Source of the DNA: Paraburkholderia elongata
Lineage (GTDB): Bacteria > Pseudomonadota > Gammaproteobacteria > Burkholderiales > Burkholderiaceae
DNA: 64,000 bases
NCBI RefSeq assembly: GCF_013177735.1
Contig: NZ_WOEZ01000185.1
Coordinates: 62,001 to 126,000, forward strand
Reading direction: 5' to 3'
Numbering within the stretch: the stretch's first letter is position 1; each line of letters begins with the position of its first letter. The position numbers and the translations under genes are program-made. The notes beneath the pieces were generated by a model that saw only the letters and a program-made list of their open reading frames with translations, was not told where the DNA came from and did no database searches. Shown one piece after another: positions 25,456-34,635 of the stretch.

Positions 25456-26193
25456 ATGGTTCCCTGGCTCGGACCTGACGATCCGTTTCCCCCAGTCGAG
25501 CGCGCGCTCGGCGCGACAAGCGGCGCACCCGGCCTGCTCGCCGCCAGCGGCGACCTGCTGCCCTCGCGGCTGATCGACGCCTATCGGCGCGGCATCTTCC
25601 CGTGGTACTCGGACGGCCAGCCGGTCCTGTGGTGGAGTCCCGATCCGCGCATGATCCTGCGCCCCACCGAGTTCAAAGTGTCGCCGTCGCTGCGCAAGAC
25701 GCTCAAGCGTGTGCTGCGCGAGGACGCGTGGGAAATCCGCGTCGACCATGATTTCGCCGCCGTGATGCGTGCCTGTGCGCAGGCGCCCCGGCGCGGCCAG
25801 CGCGGCACGTGGATCACCGCCGACGTGGTCGAGGCGTATTCGTCGCTGCACCGGGTGGGCGATGCACACAGCATCGAGACCTGGTTCGACGGCCAGCGCG
25901 TAGGCGGGTTGTACGGGGTGTCGTTCGGCCGGATGTTCTTCGGCGAATCGATGTTCGCAGAGGTCACCGATGCATCGAAAATGGCGCTGGCCGCGCTTGT
26001 CGGACACTTGCGCCGTCACGAAATAGAAATGATAGACTGCCAGCAGAACACGTCGCATCTGGCGTCGCTAGGCGGCCGCGAGATAGCGCGCAAAGCATTC
26101 ATTGCGCATGTTCGCGCGTCTGTCGATGCACCACCGATTCCTTGGCACTTCGACAAGACCGTATTGCGCGATGTCGTCGCGCCGGCGGCGTAG
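25456..26193 (+). CDS. aat: Leucyl/phenylalanyl-tRNA-protein transferase
   Basis: A 245-residue enzyme that adds Leu or Phe from aminoacyl-tRNA to proteins with N-terminal Arg or Lys, marking them for ClpS/ClpAP. Family segments: AYRRGIFPWYSDGQPVLWWS then PDPRMILRP, HSIETWFDGQRVGGLYGVSF and GRMFFGESMFAEVTDASKMA. Length equals E. coli Aat. bpt, the second N-degron ligase, follows about 100 bases on. Confidence 0.95.
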   Translation: MVPWLGPDDPFPPVERALGATSGAPGLLAASGDLLPSRLIDAYRRGIFPWYSDGQPVLWWSPDPRMILRPTEFKVSPSLRKTLKRVLREDAWEIRVDHDFAAVMRACAQAPRRGQRGTWITADVVEAYSSLHRVGDAHSIETWFDGQRVGGLYGVSFGRMFFGESMFAEVTDASKMALAALVGHLRRHEIEMIDCQQNTSHLASLGGREIARKAFIAHVRASVDAPPIPWHFDKTVLRDVVAPAA

Positions 26194-26297
26194 GAAGAAT
26201 CAGGCCGAATCCGGATCCGTCGCCCACCGAGCCGCGGGTCACGAGCCGTAAGGCACGCCGGGTTTGCAATACCAGAGACGCTTCGAGAGCTGCCAAC

Positions 26298-27119
26298 GTG
26301 ACTCATCCCAACGAGCTGCCTCTTTCCCCGCTTTCCGCGCTGCAATTTTATGCAACGGCGCCCTATCCCTGCAGCTATCTGGATGGCCGCATCGCGCGTT
26401 CGCAAGTCGCCACCCCCAGCCATCTGATCAACTCCGACGTCTATACCGACCTCGTCAAAGCCGGCTTCCGCCGCTCGGGTGTGTTCACCTACCGCCCGTA
26501 TTGCGATGGCTGCCGCGCCTGCGTGCCGGTGCGCGTGCCGGTCGATCATTTCGTGGCGAACCGCACGCAACGCCGGGTCTGGAAGAAGCACGGCGAGCTG
26601 GTCGCAACGGTCGCCCCACTGCATTACGACGAAGAGCACTACGCGCTCTACATGCGCTATCAGTCGGCACGGCATGCCGGGGGCGGCATGGACCGCGACA
26701 GCCGCGACCAATACGAACAGTTCCTGCTGCAGAGCCGGATCAACTCGCGGCTGGTCGAGTTTCGCGAGCCGCTGCCGGATCATCCGGAAGCGCCGGGCAT
26801 TCTGCGCATGATCAGCATGATCGACATCCTCGGTGACGGGCTCTCGTCGGTCTATACGTTCTTCGAACCGGGTCTGCCGCATACCAGCTTCGGCACCTAC
26901 AACATCTACTGGCAGATCGAGCAGGCGAAGAGCCTCAAGCTGCCCTACGTGTACCTCGGCTACTGGATTCGCGAGAGCCCGAAGATGGCGTACAAGGCGA
27001 ATTTCCGGCCACTCGAAGGCTTGATCGACGGTGCCTGGAAAGTGCTCGATCCCGCTACCGTCGATCTGCCGCCGGTCGATCTGGCGATTCAGGGCCGGCG
27101 CGGGCCGCTGCGGCCGTAA
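26298..27119 (+). CDS. bpt: Aspartate/glutamate leucyltransferase (Bpt)
   Basis: A 273-residue ATE1-like transferase that adds leucine to N-terminal Asp/Glu of proteins. Motifs: YLDGRIARSQVATPSHLIN, the cysteine pair in YRPYCDGCRACVPVRVPV, and SSVYTFFEPGLPHTSFGTYN near residue 185. A GTG start at 26298 gives the family N-terminus; the longer open frame upstream belongs to another reading of aat's tail. Together with Aat it forms the bacterial N-end rule tagging branch. Confidence 0.93.
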   Translation: MTHPNELPLSPLSALQFYATAPYPCSYLDGRIARSQVATPSHLINSDVYTDLVKAGFRRSGVFTYRPYCDGCRACVPVRVPVDHFVANRTQRRVWKKHGELVATVAPLHYDEEHYALYMRYQSARHAGGGMDRDSRDQYEQFLLQSRINSRLVEFREPLPDHPEAPGILRMISMIDILGDGLSSVYTFFEPGLPHTSFGTYNIYWQIEQAKSLKLPYVYLGYWIRESPKMAYKANFRPLEGLIDGAWKVLDPATVDLPPVDLAIQGRRGPLRP

Positions 27120-27211
27120 CGATTCTCCACGCCCCTTCCAGTTAGTCTCATTAACGCCTCAAAGCCGGTAAAATGGCGGGTTCCCATTTTCCGGCCGCCC
27201 GGCCTCGTCCC

Positions 27212-28234
27212 GTGTTCAGTTCCCTCTACCCGCTCGTACGCGCCCAACTCTTTCGCATGGACGCGGAAGACGCTCACCACCTGACCTTGCGTATCCTCGG
27301 CGCCGCCGGCCGCACCGGTCTTGCAGGCGTGCTCGCGCCACGCGTGCCAAATGCGCCGCGCACCGTGATGGGGCTGACGTTCCGCAACCCGGTCGGGCTC
27401 GCCGCGGGTCTCGACAAGGACGGCGCGTGCATCGACGGTCTGGCGGCGCTCGGCTTCGGCTTCATTGAAGTGGGCACGGTCACGCCGCGCGCGCAGCCGG
27501 GTAATCCGCGCCCGCGCATGTTCCGCCTGCCGCAGGCGAATGCCGTGATCAACCGGATGGGCTTCAACAACGCGGGCGTCGACCAGTTTGTCAAGAACGT
27601 GCAGGCTGCGCGCTATCGCGGCATTCTCGGGCTGAACATCGGCAAGAACGCTGACACGCCGATCGAGCGCGCCGCCGAAGACTATCTGTACTGCCTCGAA
27701 CGCGTGTACCCGTTCGCGAGCTACGTGACGGTCAACATCTCGTCGCCGAACACGAAGAATCTGCGCCAGTTGCAAGGCGCGGGCGAACTCGACGCGCTGC
27801 TCGCCGCCTTGAAGGACAAGCAGCAACGTCTGGCCGACATGCACGGCAAACTGGTGCCGCTCGCGCTGAAAATCGCGCCGGACCTCGACGACGAACAGAT
27901 CAAATCGATCGCCGATACGCTGTTGCGCCATAAGTTCGAAGGCGTGATCGCCACCAACACCACGCTGTCGCGCACCGCCGTCACCGGCATGCAATACGGC
28001 GACGAAGCCGGCGGCCTGTCGGGCAAGCCGGTGTTCGACGCGTCGAACGAAGTGATCCGCAAGCTGCGCACCGAAGTCGGCGAGACGGTGCCGATCATCG
28101 GCGTGGGCGGGATTTTCTCGGGCGAGGACGCGCGCGCGAAGCTGGCTGCGGGCGCTTCGCTGGTGCAGCTCTACACCGGTTTCATCTACCGCGGACCGGC
28201 GCTGGTGGCCGAATGCGCGCAGGCGCTGCGCTAA
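27212..28234 (+). CDS. pyrD: Dihydroorotate dehydrogenase (quinone), class 2
   Basis: A 340-residue FMN enzyme of pyrimidine synthesis, membrane-associated and quinone-linked. GTG start at 27212 gives the family N-terminus (FSSLYPLVRAQLFRMDAEDA). Signatures are NPVGLAAGLDKDG, INRMGFNN, and the catalytic Ser in VNISSPNTKNLRQLQG; phosphate binding is in IIGVGGIFSGEDARAKLAAG. An ATG at 27173 is the alternative start. Confidence 0.95.
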   Translation: MFSSLYPLVRAQLFRMDAEDAHHLTLRILGAAGRTGLAGVLAPRVPNAPRTVMGLTFRNPVGLAAGLDKDGACIDGLAALGFGFIEVGTVTPRAQPGNPRPRMFRLPQANAVINRMGFNNAGVDQFVKNVQAARYRGILGLNIGKNADTPIERAAEDYLYCLERVYPFASYVTVNISSPNTKNLRQLQGAGELDALLAALKDKQQRLADMHGKLVPLALKIAPDLDDEQIKSIADTLLRHKFEGVIATNTTLSRTAVTGMQYGDEAGGLSGKPVFDASNEVIRKLRTEVGETVPIIGVGGIFSGEDARAKLAAGASLVQLYTGFIYRGPALVAECAQALR

Positions 28235-28349
28235 GCCGCCCCAATCCGCATCCGTAATATAGACATATTCAAACGGTATTTAGGTTTCGATAGTCTGCTT
28301 TGTTATGCTTTCGTCTGTTAAAACGCCAGACGAACAAAAAAGGAACACG

Positions 28350-29144
28350 ATGAAATTTGGCTTGCTGAAAAAGATGCTCGTCGCCGGCCTGATCGGCGCG
28401 TCGTTCACTGCTGTCACCGCCCACGCGGACGACCTGCTCGACCAGGTCAAGCAACGCGGCACGCTGCGCATCGGTCTGGAAGGCACCTTCCCGCCGTTCA
28501 ATTCGAAAGCGCCGTCGGGCGAACTGGTCGGCTATGACGTCGACATCGCCAAGGCCGTCGCCGCGAAGCTCGGCGTGAAGCCGGAGTTCGTCACGACCGA
28601 GTGGAGCGGCATCATCGCCGGTCTGCAGGCGAACAAGTTCGACGTGATCGTCAACCAGGTTGGCATCACCGACGCACGCAAGCAGGCGCTCGACTTCTCG
28701 CCGGCGTACACGTACTCGGCCGCGCAACTGATCCAGCGTAAGGACGACACGCGTCAGTTCAAATCGCTCGACGATCTGAAGGGCAAAAAACTCGGCGTCG
28801 GTCTGGGCACGAACTACATGGACATGGCGAAGTCGGTGCCGGGCATCGACGTGAAGACGTATCCGGGCGCGCCTGAATACCTGCGCGATCTGGCCGCCGG
28901 CCGTCTGGACGCGGCGCTGAACGACCGCCTGATGCTCGCGTATCTGATGAAGAACTCGCAACTGCCGCTGCGCACGGGCGCGACGGTCGGCGCAGGCAAC
29001 CCGTCGGGCATTCCGTTCAGGAAGGGCAATCCGAAGTTCGCCAAGGCGATCGACGAGGCGATGACCCAGCTCGAAGCGGACGGCACGTTCTCGAAGATCT
29101 CGGACAAATGGTTCGGTATCGACGTCAGCAAGCCGATCAAGTAA
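28350..29144 (+). CDS. Polar amino-acid ABC transporter, periplasmic binding protein
   Basis: A 264-residue binding protein. Signal peptide MKFGLLKKMLVAGLIGASFT with cleavage after AHA (residue 26). The domain starts GTLRIGLEGTFPPFNSKAPS, typical of family 3 binding proteins, and has the amino-acid clamp region near GELVGYDVDIAKAVAAKLGV. Sequence resembles cystine binders (FliY/TcyA) but the substrate is inferred. Start 28350 follows AAAAGGAAC. A strong terminator separates it from the permease gene. Confidence 0.88.
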   Translation: MKFGLLKKMLVAGLIGASFTAVTAHADDLLDQVKQRGTLRIGLEGTFPPFNSKAPSGELVGYDVDIAKAVAAKLGVKPEFVTTEWSGIIAGLQANKFDVIVNQVGITDARKQALDFSPAYTYSAAQLIQRKDDTRQFKSLDDLKGKKLGVGLGTNYMDMAKSVPGIDVKTYPGAPEYLRDLAAGRLDAALNDRLMLAYLMKNSQLPLRTGATVGAGNPSGIPFRKGNPKFAKAIDEAMTQLEADGTFSKISDKWFGIDVSKPIK

Positions 29145-29160
29145 CGCGCGCTGGATGAAA

Positions 29161-29200
29161 CGAAGGGCGGCATCGTCGATGATGCCGCCCTTCGCTTTTG
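29161..29200 (+). terminator. Terminator between binding protein and permease genes
   Basis: A perfect 14-bp stem (29161-29174 with 29181-29194), loop GTCGAT, followed by CTTTTG. Partial read-through would give more binding protein than permease. Confidence 0.85.
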
Positions 29201-29281
29201 CAGAGGCGTTTATCGCAGAGGCGCTTATCGCCCGCCAAAGTTTATGATGTGCGCTTTGCGCGCCAACCCTACCCACCGCTC

Positions 29282-29941
29282 ATGTCCACCACTTCCCTGC
29301 TCGTCCAATCGCTTCCTGTGCTCGCACAGGGCGCCGTCCTGACGGTCAAGTTCGCGGTTCTGTCGATGATCTTCGGCCTCGTTGCCGGCGCCGTGCTCGC
29401 GGTGATGGGCATCAGCCACAGCCGCGTGCTGAACTGGATCGCGCGCGTGTATGTCAGCCTGTTCCGCGGCACGCCGCTACTGGTGCAGATCTTCGTGATC
29501 TATTACGGCTTGCCGACTCTCGGCATTTCGCTCGACCCGACACCCGCGGGCGTGATCGCGTTATCGGCGAACGTGGCGGCGTATCTGTCGGAGAGCATGC
29601 GCGGCGCGATTCTCGGCATTCCCAGCGGCCAGTGGCTGGCCGCCTATAGCCTGGGGCTCTCGCGACGCCAGACGCTGCGCTACGTGATCGCGCCGCAGGC
29701 CTTGCGCATCGCCGTGCCGAGTCTGTCGAACAGTTTGATCAGCCTGATCAAGGATACGTCGCTGGTGTCGGTGATTACCGTGACCGAATTGCTGCGCAGC
29801 GCGCAGGAGATCATTGCGTCGACCTATCAGCCGCTGCCGCTGTACCTTGCGGCAGCCGCAGTCTACTGGGTGCTGTGCCAGGTGCTCGAATGGGTGCAGC
29901 ACTGGTACGAAAAGCGCCTGGCGCTACCGACGCGCCACTGA
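29282..29941 (+). CDS. Polar amino-acid ABC transporter permease
   Basis: A 219-residue inner-membrane permease of the HisM/GlnP type with about five helices. FRGTPLLVQIFVIYYGLPTL is the family motif, and the EAA loop reads AAYSLGLSRRQTLRYVIAPQ. It pairs with the upstream binding protein. No ATPase gene follows (the next gene is on the other strand), so the ATPase must be encoded elsewhere or shared. Confidence 0.9.
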   Translation: MSTTSLLVQSLPVLAQGAVLTVKFAVLSMIFGLVAGAVLAVMGISHSRVLNWIARVYVSLFRGTPLLVQIFVIYYGLPTLGISLDPTPAGVIALSANVAAYLSESMRGAILGIPSGQWLAAYSLGLSRRQTLRYVIAPQALRIAVPSLSNSLISLIKDTSLVSVITVTELLRSAQEIIASTYQPLPLYLAAAAVYWVLCQVLEWVQHWYEKRLALPTRH

Positions 29942-29963
29942 GCCTCCATACTTCGCCGCCAAC

Positions 29964-30662
29964 TTACCGGCTGGCGGCGAGCGACGCCGCATCCAGCGGC
30001 GCGCCAAAGCGCTCGAAGCGCGGTTTGTAGTAGTGATCCGGGTCAAGCGAAAACGCGACGTGACGCGTGCGGCCCATCAGTTCCTTGCGCGGAAAGAAGC
30101 CGAAGTAACGCGAATCGGCGCTGTCATCGCGATTGTCGCCAAGCATCAGATACTTGCCTTGCGGCACGATCACCGGCCCGAACGAATTACGCGGACTCGG
30201 CGCCTCAGGCGCAAGCCGCACCGTGTGCGTAACGCCGTCGAAACGTTCGGTCAGATAGTCGCCTGGAGATGCGGCATCGCCCGGCAGCGGCTTCAGGTGC
30301 AGCGGCCGATAATCCGCGCGCACGCCGTTCACGTACAGCACGTTGTCGCGCATGGCGACACGGTCGCCGGGCAAGCCGATCAGACGCTTGACGATCAACT
30401 CATGTGCGGCCGACGAATCGATCGTGACGATATCGCCGCGCTGCGGATCGTGCAGATGCGCGATCGTGATGTGGGTGAGCGGCACGCGCAGATCGTAGGC
30501 CATCTTGTCGACGAAAATCCGGTCGCCTTCGCGAATGGTCGGCAACATCGAACCGGTCGGCACGACGTTCCAGTCGGCCACGGCGCTGCGGAACAGCACC
30601 ATCAGAAATAGAAAGGCGACGAGGCTCTTGTTGTCGTGCCACAGTTTTCCAAGCATGCGCAT
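29964..30662 (-). CDS. lepB: Signal peptidase I (LepB-like)
   Basis: A 232-residue membrane serine/lysine protease that removes signal peptides. One transmembrane helix (LVAFLFLMVLFRSAVA) precedes catalytic Ser38 in VVPTGSMLPTIREGD; the general base is Lys92 in LIVKRLIGLPGDRV; box D/E is LGDNRDDSADSRYFGF. It lacks the second N-terminal helix of E. coli LepB and has no lepA/rnc neighbours, so it may be a second, accessory signal peptidase. Confidence 0.9.
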   Translation of the reverse strand: MRMLGKLWHDNKSLVAFLFLMVLFRSAVADWNVVPTGSMLPTIREGDRIFVDKMAYDLRVPLTHITIAHLHDPQRGDIVTIDSSAAHELIVKRLIGLPGDRVAMRDNVLYVNGVRADYRPLHLKPLPGDAASPGDYLTERFDGVTHTVRLAPEAPSPRNSFGPVIVPQGKYLMLGDNRDDSADSRYFGFFPRKELMGRTRHVAFSLDPDHYYKPRFERFGAPLDAASLAASR

Positions 30663-30779
30663 CGCAGGCGGCTCCAGTGGAAGGTGATCGAAAGCTGTGA
30701 GCAGGCGGGCTCTTTTTTCGAGTCCGCGCGCCCGTGCAAATCGTACCACCGCCGCTGGAAGCAACGCGGCAACGGGCCC

Positions 30780-31778
30780 TCACTCTCCCGCGAACTTAAG
30801 CCCCAACGCGGCGCGCGCGGCATCGGCCATTTCGATCATCTGCAGCGACTTGCTATGCGGCATCAGCGGACTCTCAATCTGCCCCGCTCGAATCAGCTCG
30901 CAAAAATGCGCGGTCTCGTAGTTCAGACCGCCGCCTTCGAACGGTTCATCGAGTTCGACCACATGGCCGTCGGCGTAGCGGATCGTCGCGCGCGCCGGAT
31001 TCCACCAGGGCTCATGAATCGTGACATGCCCGCCTTTGGCCATCAGCAACGCGTCGCCCTTGCCGTGCAGGTCGAGTCCGCAAAATAGCTGGGCGATACC
31101 GCGCTCATGCTGACTGTTCAGGCTCGCAAACGTATCGACGCCGGTCCGGCCGAGCCGCCCGAGCGTCTGCACCTCACGCGGCGCACCAAGCCAGTCGACC
31201 GCGAGAAACATCTCGTAGACGCCGATATCGAGTAGCGCGCCGCCCGCATGCTCGAACGACATCGACGGATGATCGTCCGGCACGCCCGACACCGAACAGC
31301 CGGCGCGTACGAGACCCACCTCGCCGATCGGCTCGGCATCCAGATGCGCGCGCAACTTTCTGTAGAGCGGATAAAACGGCGGCTTCATGGCTTCCATGAA
31401 AAGCCGTTGCTCGGCGCGCGCGACCTCGAGCACGCGCTCGAGTTGCGGCTTGTTGACGGTGGCGGGTTTTTCGCACAGCACGTGCAGACCGGCTTGCAGC
31501 GCGGCGACTGCGTAGTCGGCGTGACTGTCCTGGACCGTGGCGATATAAAGCGCGTCGATACCGCTCGCGAGCAGCGCGTCGAAACTCGCGCACGCCTCGC
31601 CGCCGAATTCTTCGGCGAAGGCCAAGGCCGGTTCGGCGCGACGTGACCACAGCGCGGTGAGTTGCGCATGCGGCACATGGGTGAGTCCTTGAGCAAAGCG
31701 ACGGGCAATGCGGCCCGTCCCGACGATCCCCCAGCGAATCATGCCGCCCGAGGGGGCTTCTTGCATTGCGATTGTCAT
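30780..31778 (-). CDS. Gfo/Idh/MocA family oxidoreductase
   Basis: A 332-residue NAD(P)-dependent dehydrogenase. Rossmann motif RWGIVGTGRIARRFAQGL near residue 14; the family EKP motif is HVLCEKPATVNKPQLERVLE. The C-terminal alpha/beta domain contains GALLDIGVYEMFLAVDWLG, typical of trans-dihydrodiol/xylose dehydrogenase relatives. Start 31778 follows GAAGGGACG. A FadR-type regulator lies 151 bases upstream on the same strand. Confidence 0.87.
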   Translation of the reverse strand: MTIAMQEAPSGGMIRWGIVGTGRIARRFAQGLTHVPHAQLTALWSRRAEPALAFAEEFGGEACASFDALLASGIDALYIATVQDSHADYAVAALQAGLHVLCEKPATVNKPQLERVLEVARAEQRLFMEAMKPPFYPLYRKLRAHLDAEPIGEVGLVRAGCSVSGVPDDHPSMSFEHAGGALLDIGVYEMFLAVDWLGAPREVQTLGRLGRTGVDTFASLNSQHERGIAQLFCGLDLHGKGDALLMAKGGHVTIHEPWWNPARATIRYADGHVVELDEPFEGGGLNYETAHFCELIRAGQIESPLMPHSKSLQMIEMADAARAALGLKFAGE

Positions 31779-31929
31779 CGTCCCTTCGAGTCCGTGCAGT
31801 TCAGAACAGGCGCTATTGTGACGCAAGCCGCGCGCGTGTGCGCGGGCATGCCGCCGCGCCGTTCGTTATGCCAGGTCTCTACAGGAAGGCAAGCTGAGCC
31901 GCCGCCGCAGCGGCCACGCTCGGCCGCGC

Positions 31930-32649
31930 TCAGCCGCGCACCGGCGGTTCCGGAGCGAACTTGCTGCCGATCTCTTCCGTGACGTAGTCGATCATCGCCA
32001 GCGAGGCGATTTCCGCTTCCTTCGGATCGCGCCGTTCGATTGCTTCGACCACGCGTTGATGCGTGCTCACCGCCTTCTCCCACATACCTTCTTTCTGACT
32101 GACGATCGGGTTGACGGTCGACAGCGCGCCGCGAATGATCGCCGCCATCTGTTTGAAGAACTGATTGCCGCTCGCCACCACGATGCGAGCGTGGAAGAGT
32201 TCATCGGCGGCCTGATAGCCGGGCTCGCCCGGCCGGATCACGCGGAACGCTTCGAAGGCCTCGCGAATCGCGGCGATGTCGGCGGCGCTGCCCCGCGCGG
32301 CCGCCTGCGCCGAGGCGCGCGGTTCGATCAGGATGCGAAACTCGATCACGTCGCGCAGAAACAGCGGATCGGGCTTCGCGCGAAAACGCCAGTTCACGAC
32401 GTCCTCGTCGATCATGCGCCAATCGCTCATCGGCCGGATGCGCGTGCCGATCTTGGGCCGCACGTCCAGCATGTCGCGCGCGAGCAGCATCGACAGCGCC
32501 TCGCGCATGACGGTGCGGCTGACGTCGAATTCCTTCGACAGCACATCCTGCGGTGGCAGGATGGCGCCGTACTTCTCTTCGACAATGCCGGTCACAAGTC
32601 CGTCCATGACTTTGCTGACCAGCGATCGATCCTTGTTTGCCTGTTCCAT
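31930..32649 (-). CDS. FadR/GntR-family transcriptional regulator
   Basis: A 239-residue regulator. Residues 10-75 are a GntR winged helix (GAILPPQDVLSKEFDVSRTV then MREALSML), followed by the all-helical FCD ligand domain with metal-type residues (RVIRPGEPGYQAADELFHAR). Usually responds to sugar acids or organic acids. It may control the adjacent oxidoreductase. Start 32649 follows GAGAGGGTC. Confidence 0.88.
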   Translation of the reverse strand: MEQANKDRSLVSKVMDGLVTGIVEEKYGAILPPQDVLSKEFDVSRTVMREALSMLLARDMLDVRPKIGTRIRPMSDWRMIDEDVVNWRFRAKPDPLFLRDVIEFRILIEPRASAQAAARGSAADIAAIREAFEAFRVIRPGEPGYQAADELFHARIVVASGNQFFKQMAAIIRGALSTVNPIVSQKEGMWEKAVSTHQRVVEAIERRDPKEAEIASLAMIDYVTEEIGSKFAPEPPVRG

Positions 32650-33091
32650 GACCCTCTCCCCGAAGCGGTGTTTGTCCCCGCGTAGCCTGTTGATCAAGCA
32701 GCCCTAGTGTGTCGTTTTATCGATGTGTTTTGTTCTTTTACGATACGTTGCTAGCTTCGAAACGGTTGCGCCAGTTGGGAAACGTCCTGAGAGGGTTATC
32801 CCTCTGAAGAATTGTTTCTTCCGTGTAACGCCGCATGTTTTGACGGGCCATAAGCTTGCGTCCCAAGCGTGCCTGCGTTCCAAAATTTGCATAGTGCGAA
32901 GACGCACGTAGTGAATCGAATTGTCTGATCCTCACCCCTCGTTGGCTGCGGACAGGCGCGAAAAGACCGGCGCAACGATGCGGCGCGTCACGCGTCGAGC
33001 TTCGTTGGCAACTGAATGTGAAAAACACGGGCGAATTGAAGGGAAACCAGGCGTCCAACGTGCATGGAAGGCGCGATCAGCATTCGCACCA
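32650..33091. promoter_or_regulatory. Intergenic region upstream of the FadR-type regulator
   Basis: No gene is supported in these 442 bases. A palindrome TTGATCAA lies at about 32690-32697, just ahead of the regulator start, and a hairpin AGAGGG-TTAT-CCCTCT at 32790-32805. Either may be regulatory. The right half shows nothing. Confidence 0.4.
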
Positions 33092-33625
33092 TCACAGGAG
33101 TTCGAACGTGTTGACGGAGGCCGCGCCATCGCGCTCGCGGCGCCGCGTTCCGAAGAGCGGCTGGCTGCCGCGCACCTGGCGCGTCAGGCCGATGAACGGC
33201 ACGCCATGTTCGAGGTACGGCCCCTCCGTCTTGCGAAAGCCGAATTGCTCGTAGAAGTCGCGCAAACCGAGCGGCGCGCTCACGCGCGCGGCGTGCCCCG
33301 GCCAACGCTCGGCGATCGCCTGCAGTACCCGTTCGAGCAACAGTTCGGCGGTGCCGTCGCCGCGCCGCAGCGGGCTCGTCAGCACCTTGTCGACAGTGAT
33401 TTCCGGATCTTCAGCGTCGCCGGGTTGCAGGCGCGCGTAGGCCAGGATCGGCATGGGGCGGGCCATATCCTCGACCGCGAAGACGTGCAGCGCGTTCTCA
33501 TCGCGGCCATCGGCATCAAGACAGACGTGCGATTGCTCGACCACGAAGACCGCGCTGCGCGCCCGCAGGATCAGATACAACTCACGTGCCGAAAGCTGCC
33601 CGAATTCCAGCGTTTTCCAGTTCAT
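33092..33625 (-). CDS. GNAT N-acetyltransferase (ElaA-like)
   Basis: A 177-residue acetyltransferase. It begins MNWKTLEFGQLSARELYLIL and continues ARSAVFVVEQ, the ElaA hallmark. The acetyl-CoA loop is the segment LTSPLRRGDGTAELLLERVL and FYEQFGFRKTEGPYLEHGVP closes the domain. Start 33625 follows GGGGAACGTC. Acceptor unknown. Confidence 0.87.
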   Translation of the reverse strand: MNWKTLEFGQLSARELYLILRARSAVFVVEQSHVCLDADGRDENALHVFAVEDMARPMPILAYARLQPGDAEDPEITVDKVLTSPLRRGDGTAELLLERVLQAIAERWPGHAARVSAPLGLRDFYEQFGFRKTEGPYLEHGVPFIGLTRQVRGSQPLFGTRRRERDGAASVNTFELL

Positions 33626-34635
33626 GACGTTCCCCAGCGGAAAATAAGTTCAGCGAGGACGGCATCGCACGCCGCCCTCGACGGCCTGGCTCGACACGGC
33701 GGCCGGTTGTCATGGCTACACGGTACGTCCGCGAAACGCGTGTTTCAGTGCGGCATCGCACCGACGCTGGGTTTTGGCAATTCTTAAACGGGGCGTCGTG
33801 AAATCATGACCGACGAATGCCTCAACGGCCTCGATATTCGTCTGCTGAACGAACGTGCTCAACCGTTGCACGTGCAACTGGAATCCCCGTAGAGAAACTC
33901 GTTGCCCGTGCATCCAATGCGGAGTTTAAAGCTGACGCAACATACGAGGCACACGCTGGCGAAGTCCGCGCGATCAATGCGGTATCCGCCACCTTCTATG
34001 GTTGAATGTCGTCCCTAAACTAGCCATCCCATCGCAATGCGCCAAAAGCCCGCGCTGCACGAGCCCACCTGTCTGGTCTGCGGAATCACTGTTGGTTTAA
34101 TTGCGACTTCCCGGTCCTCAAAAAGGACACTTCGTACGGTACCGTATGCAGCGTATGGAACACATCTGAATCAATTCCGGCACACTCCGGACGGCCCCTG
34201 ACAACGCACGCGCGAAGGCTATTTCATCTCTGAGACACCCGCTGCAAAGCGATGCTCATCAACCGCTAACCCAATCCGATCAATGACTTGGCGCGAATAA
34301 AAAACCCCTTCGAAGGGGTCGCGCGTTAAGCAGACGTTGTACAGAATTGAAACAAAAAGCCACGTTTGGTTTCGCACACCGCTAAGGCTCTGTTCGCTGC
34401 GCCACACCAGCACTCGTTTTCTCCATGGTTGGCACGCTCCTCGCTAAAGAGAAAGCGCAACGCCGCGTCGCCGTAACGAGATCGACAAGAACGACGGTGG
34501 CGCATAAGGCCAATACGGGGCCGTACCTGTTCATCCCTTCGCTGCCTGCCAGGCAGCACGTCGTCGATTCAAGGATGCGGGCATCGGATCAAAAACACGA
34601 AGCCACGCGACGCACGGCTTCAGCAAGGACCGATC
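33626..34635. other. About 1 kb without a supported gene; possible small RNA
   Basis: Several short open frames occur (for example at 33817-34005 and 34219-34413) but none has a ribosome site or recognisable family. The clearest signal is a minus-strand intrinsic terminator at 34301-34320 with no gene in front of it, which suggests a small leftward RNA starting somewhere in 34330-34450. The right edge holds the promoter of the Crp-like regulator. Confidence 0.45.
34297..34320 (-). terminator. Orphan rho-independent terminator
   Basis: On the minus strand ACCCCTTCGAAGGGGT followed by TTTTTATT. No coding sequence ends near it. Confidence 0.7.

Noticed and set aside
33817..34005. 62-codon frame in the 1-kb gene-free region
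   Set aside because: No ribosome site, no recognisable family, and composition not distinct from the noncoding surroundings.
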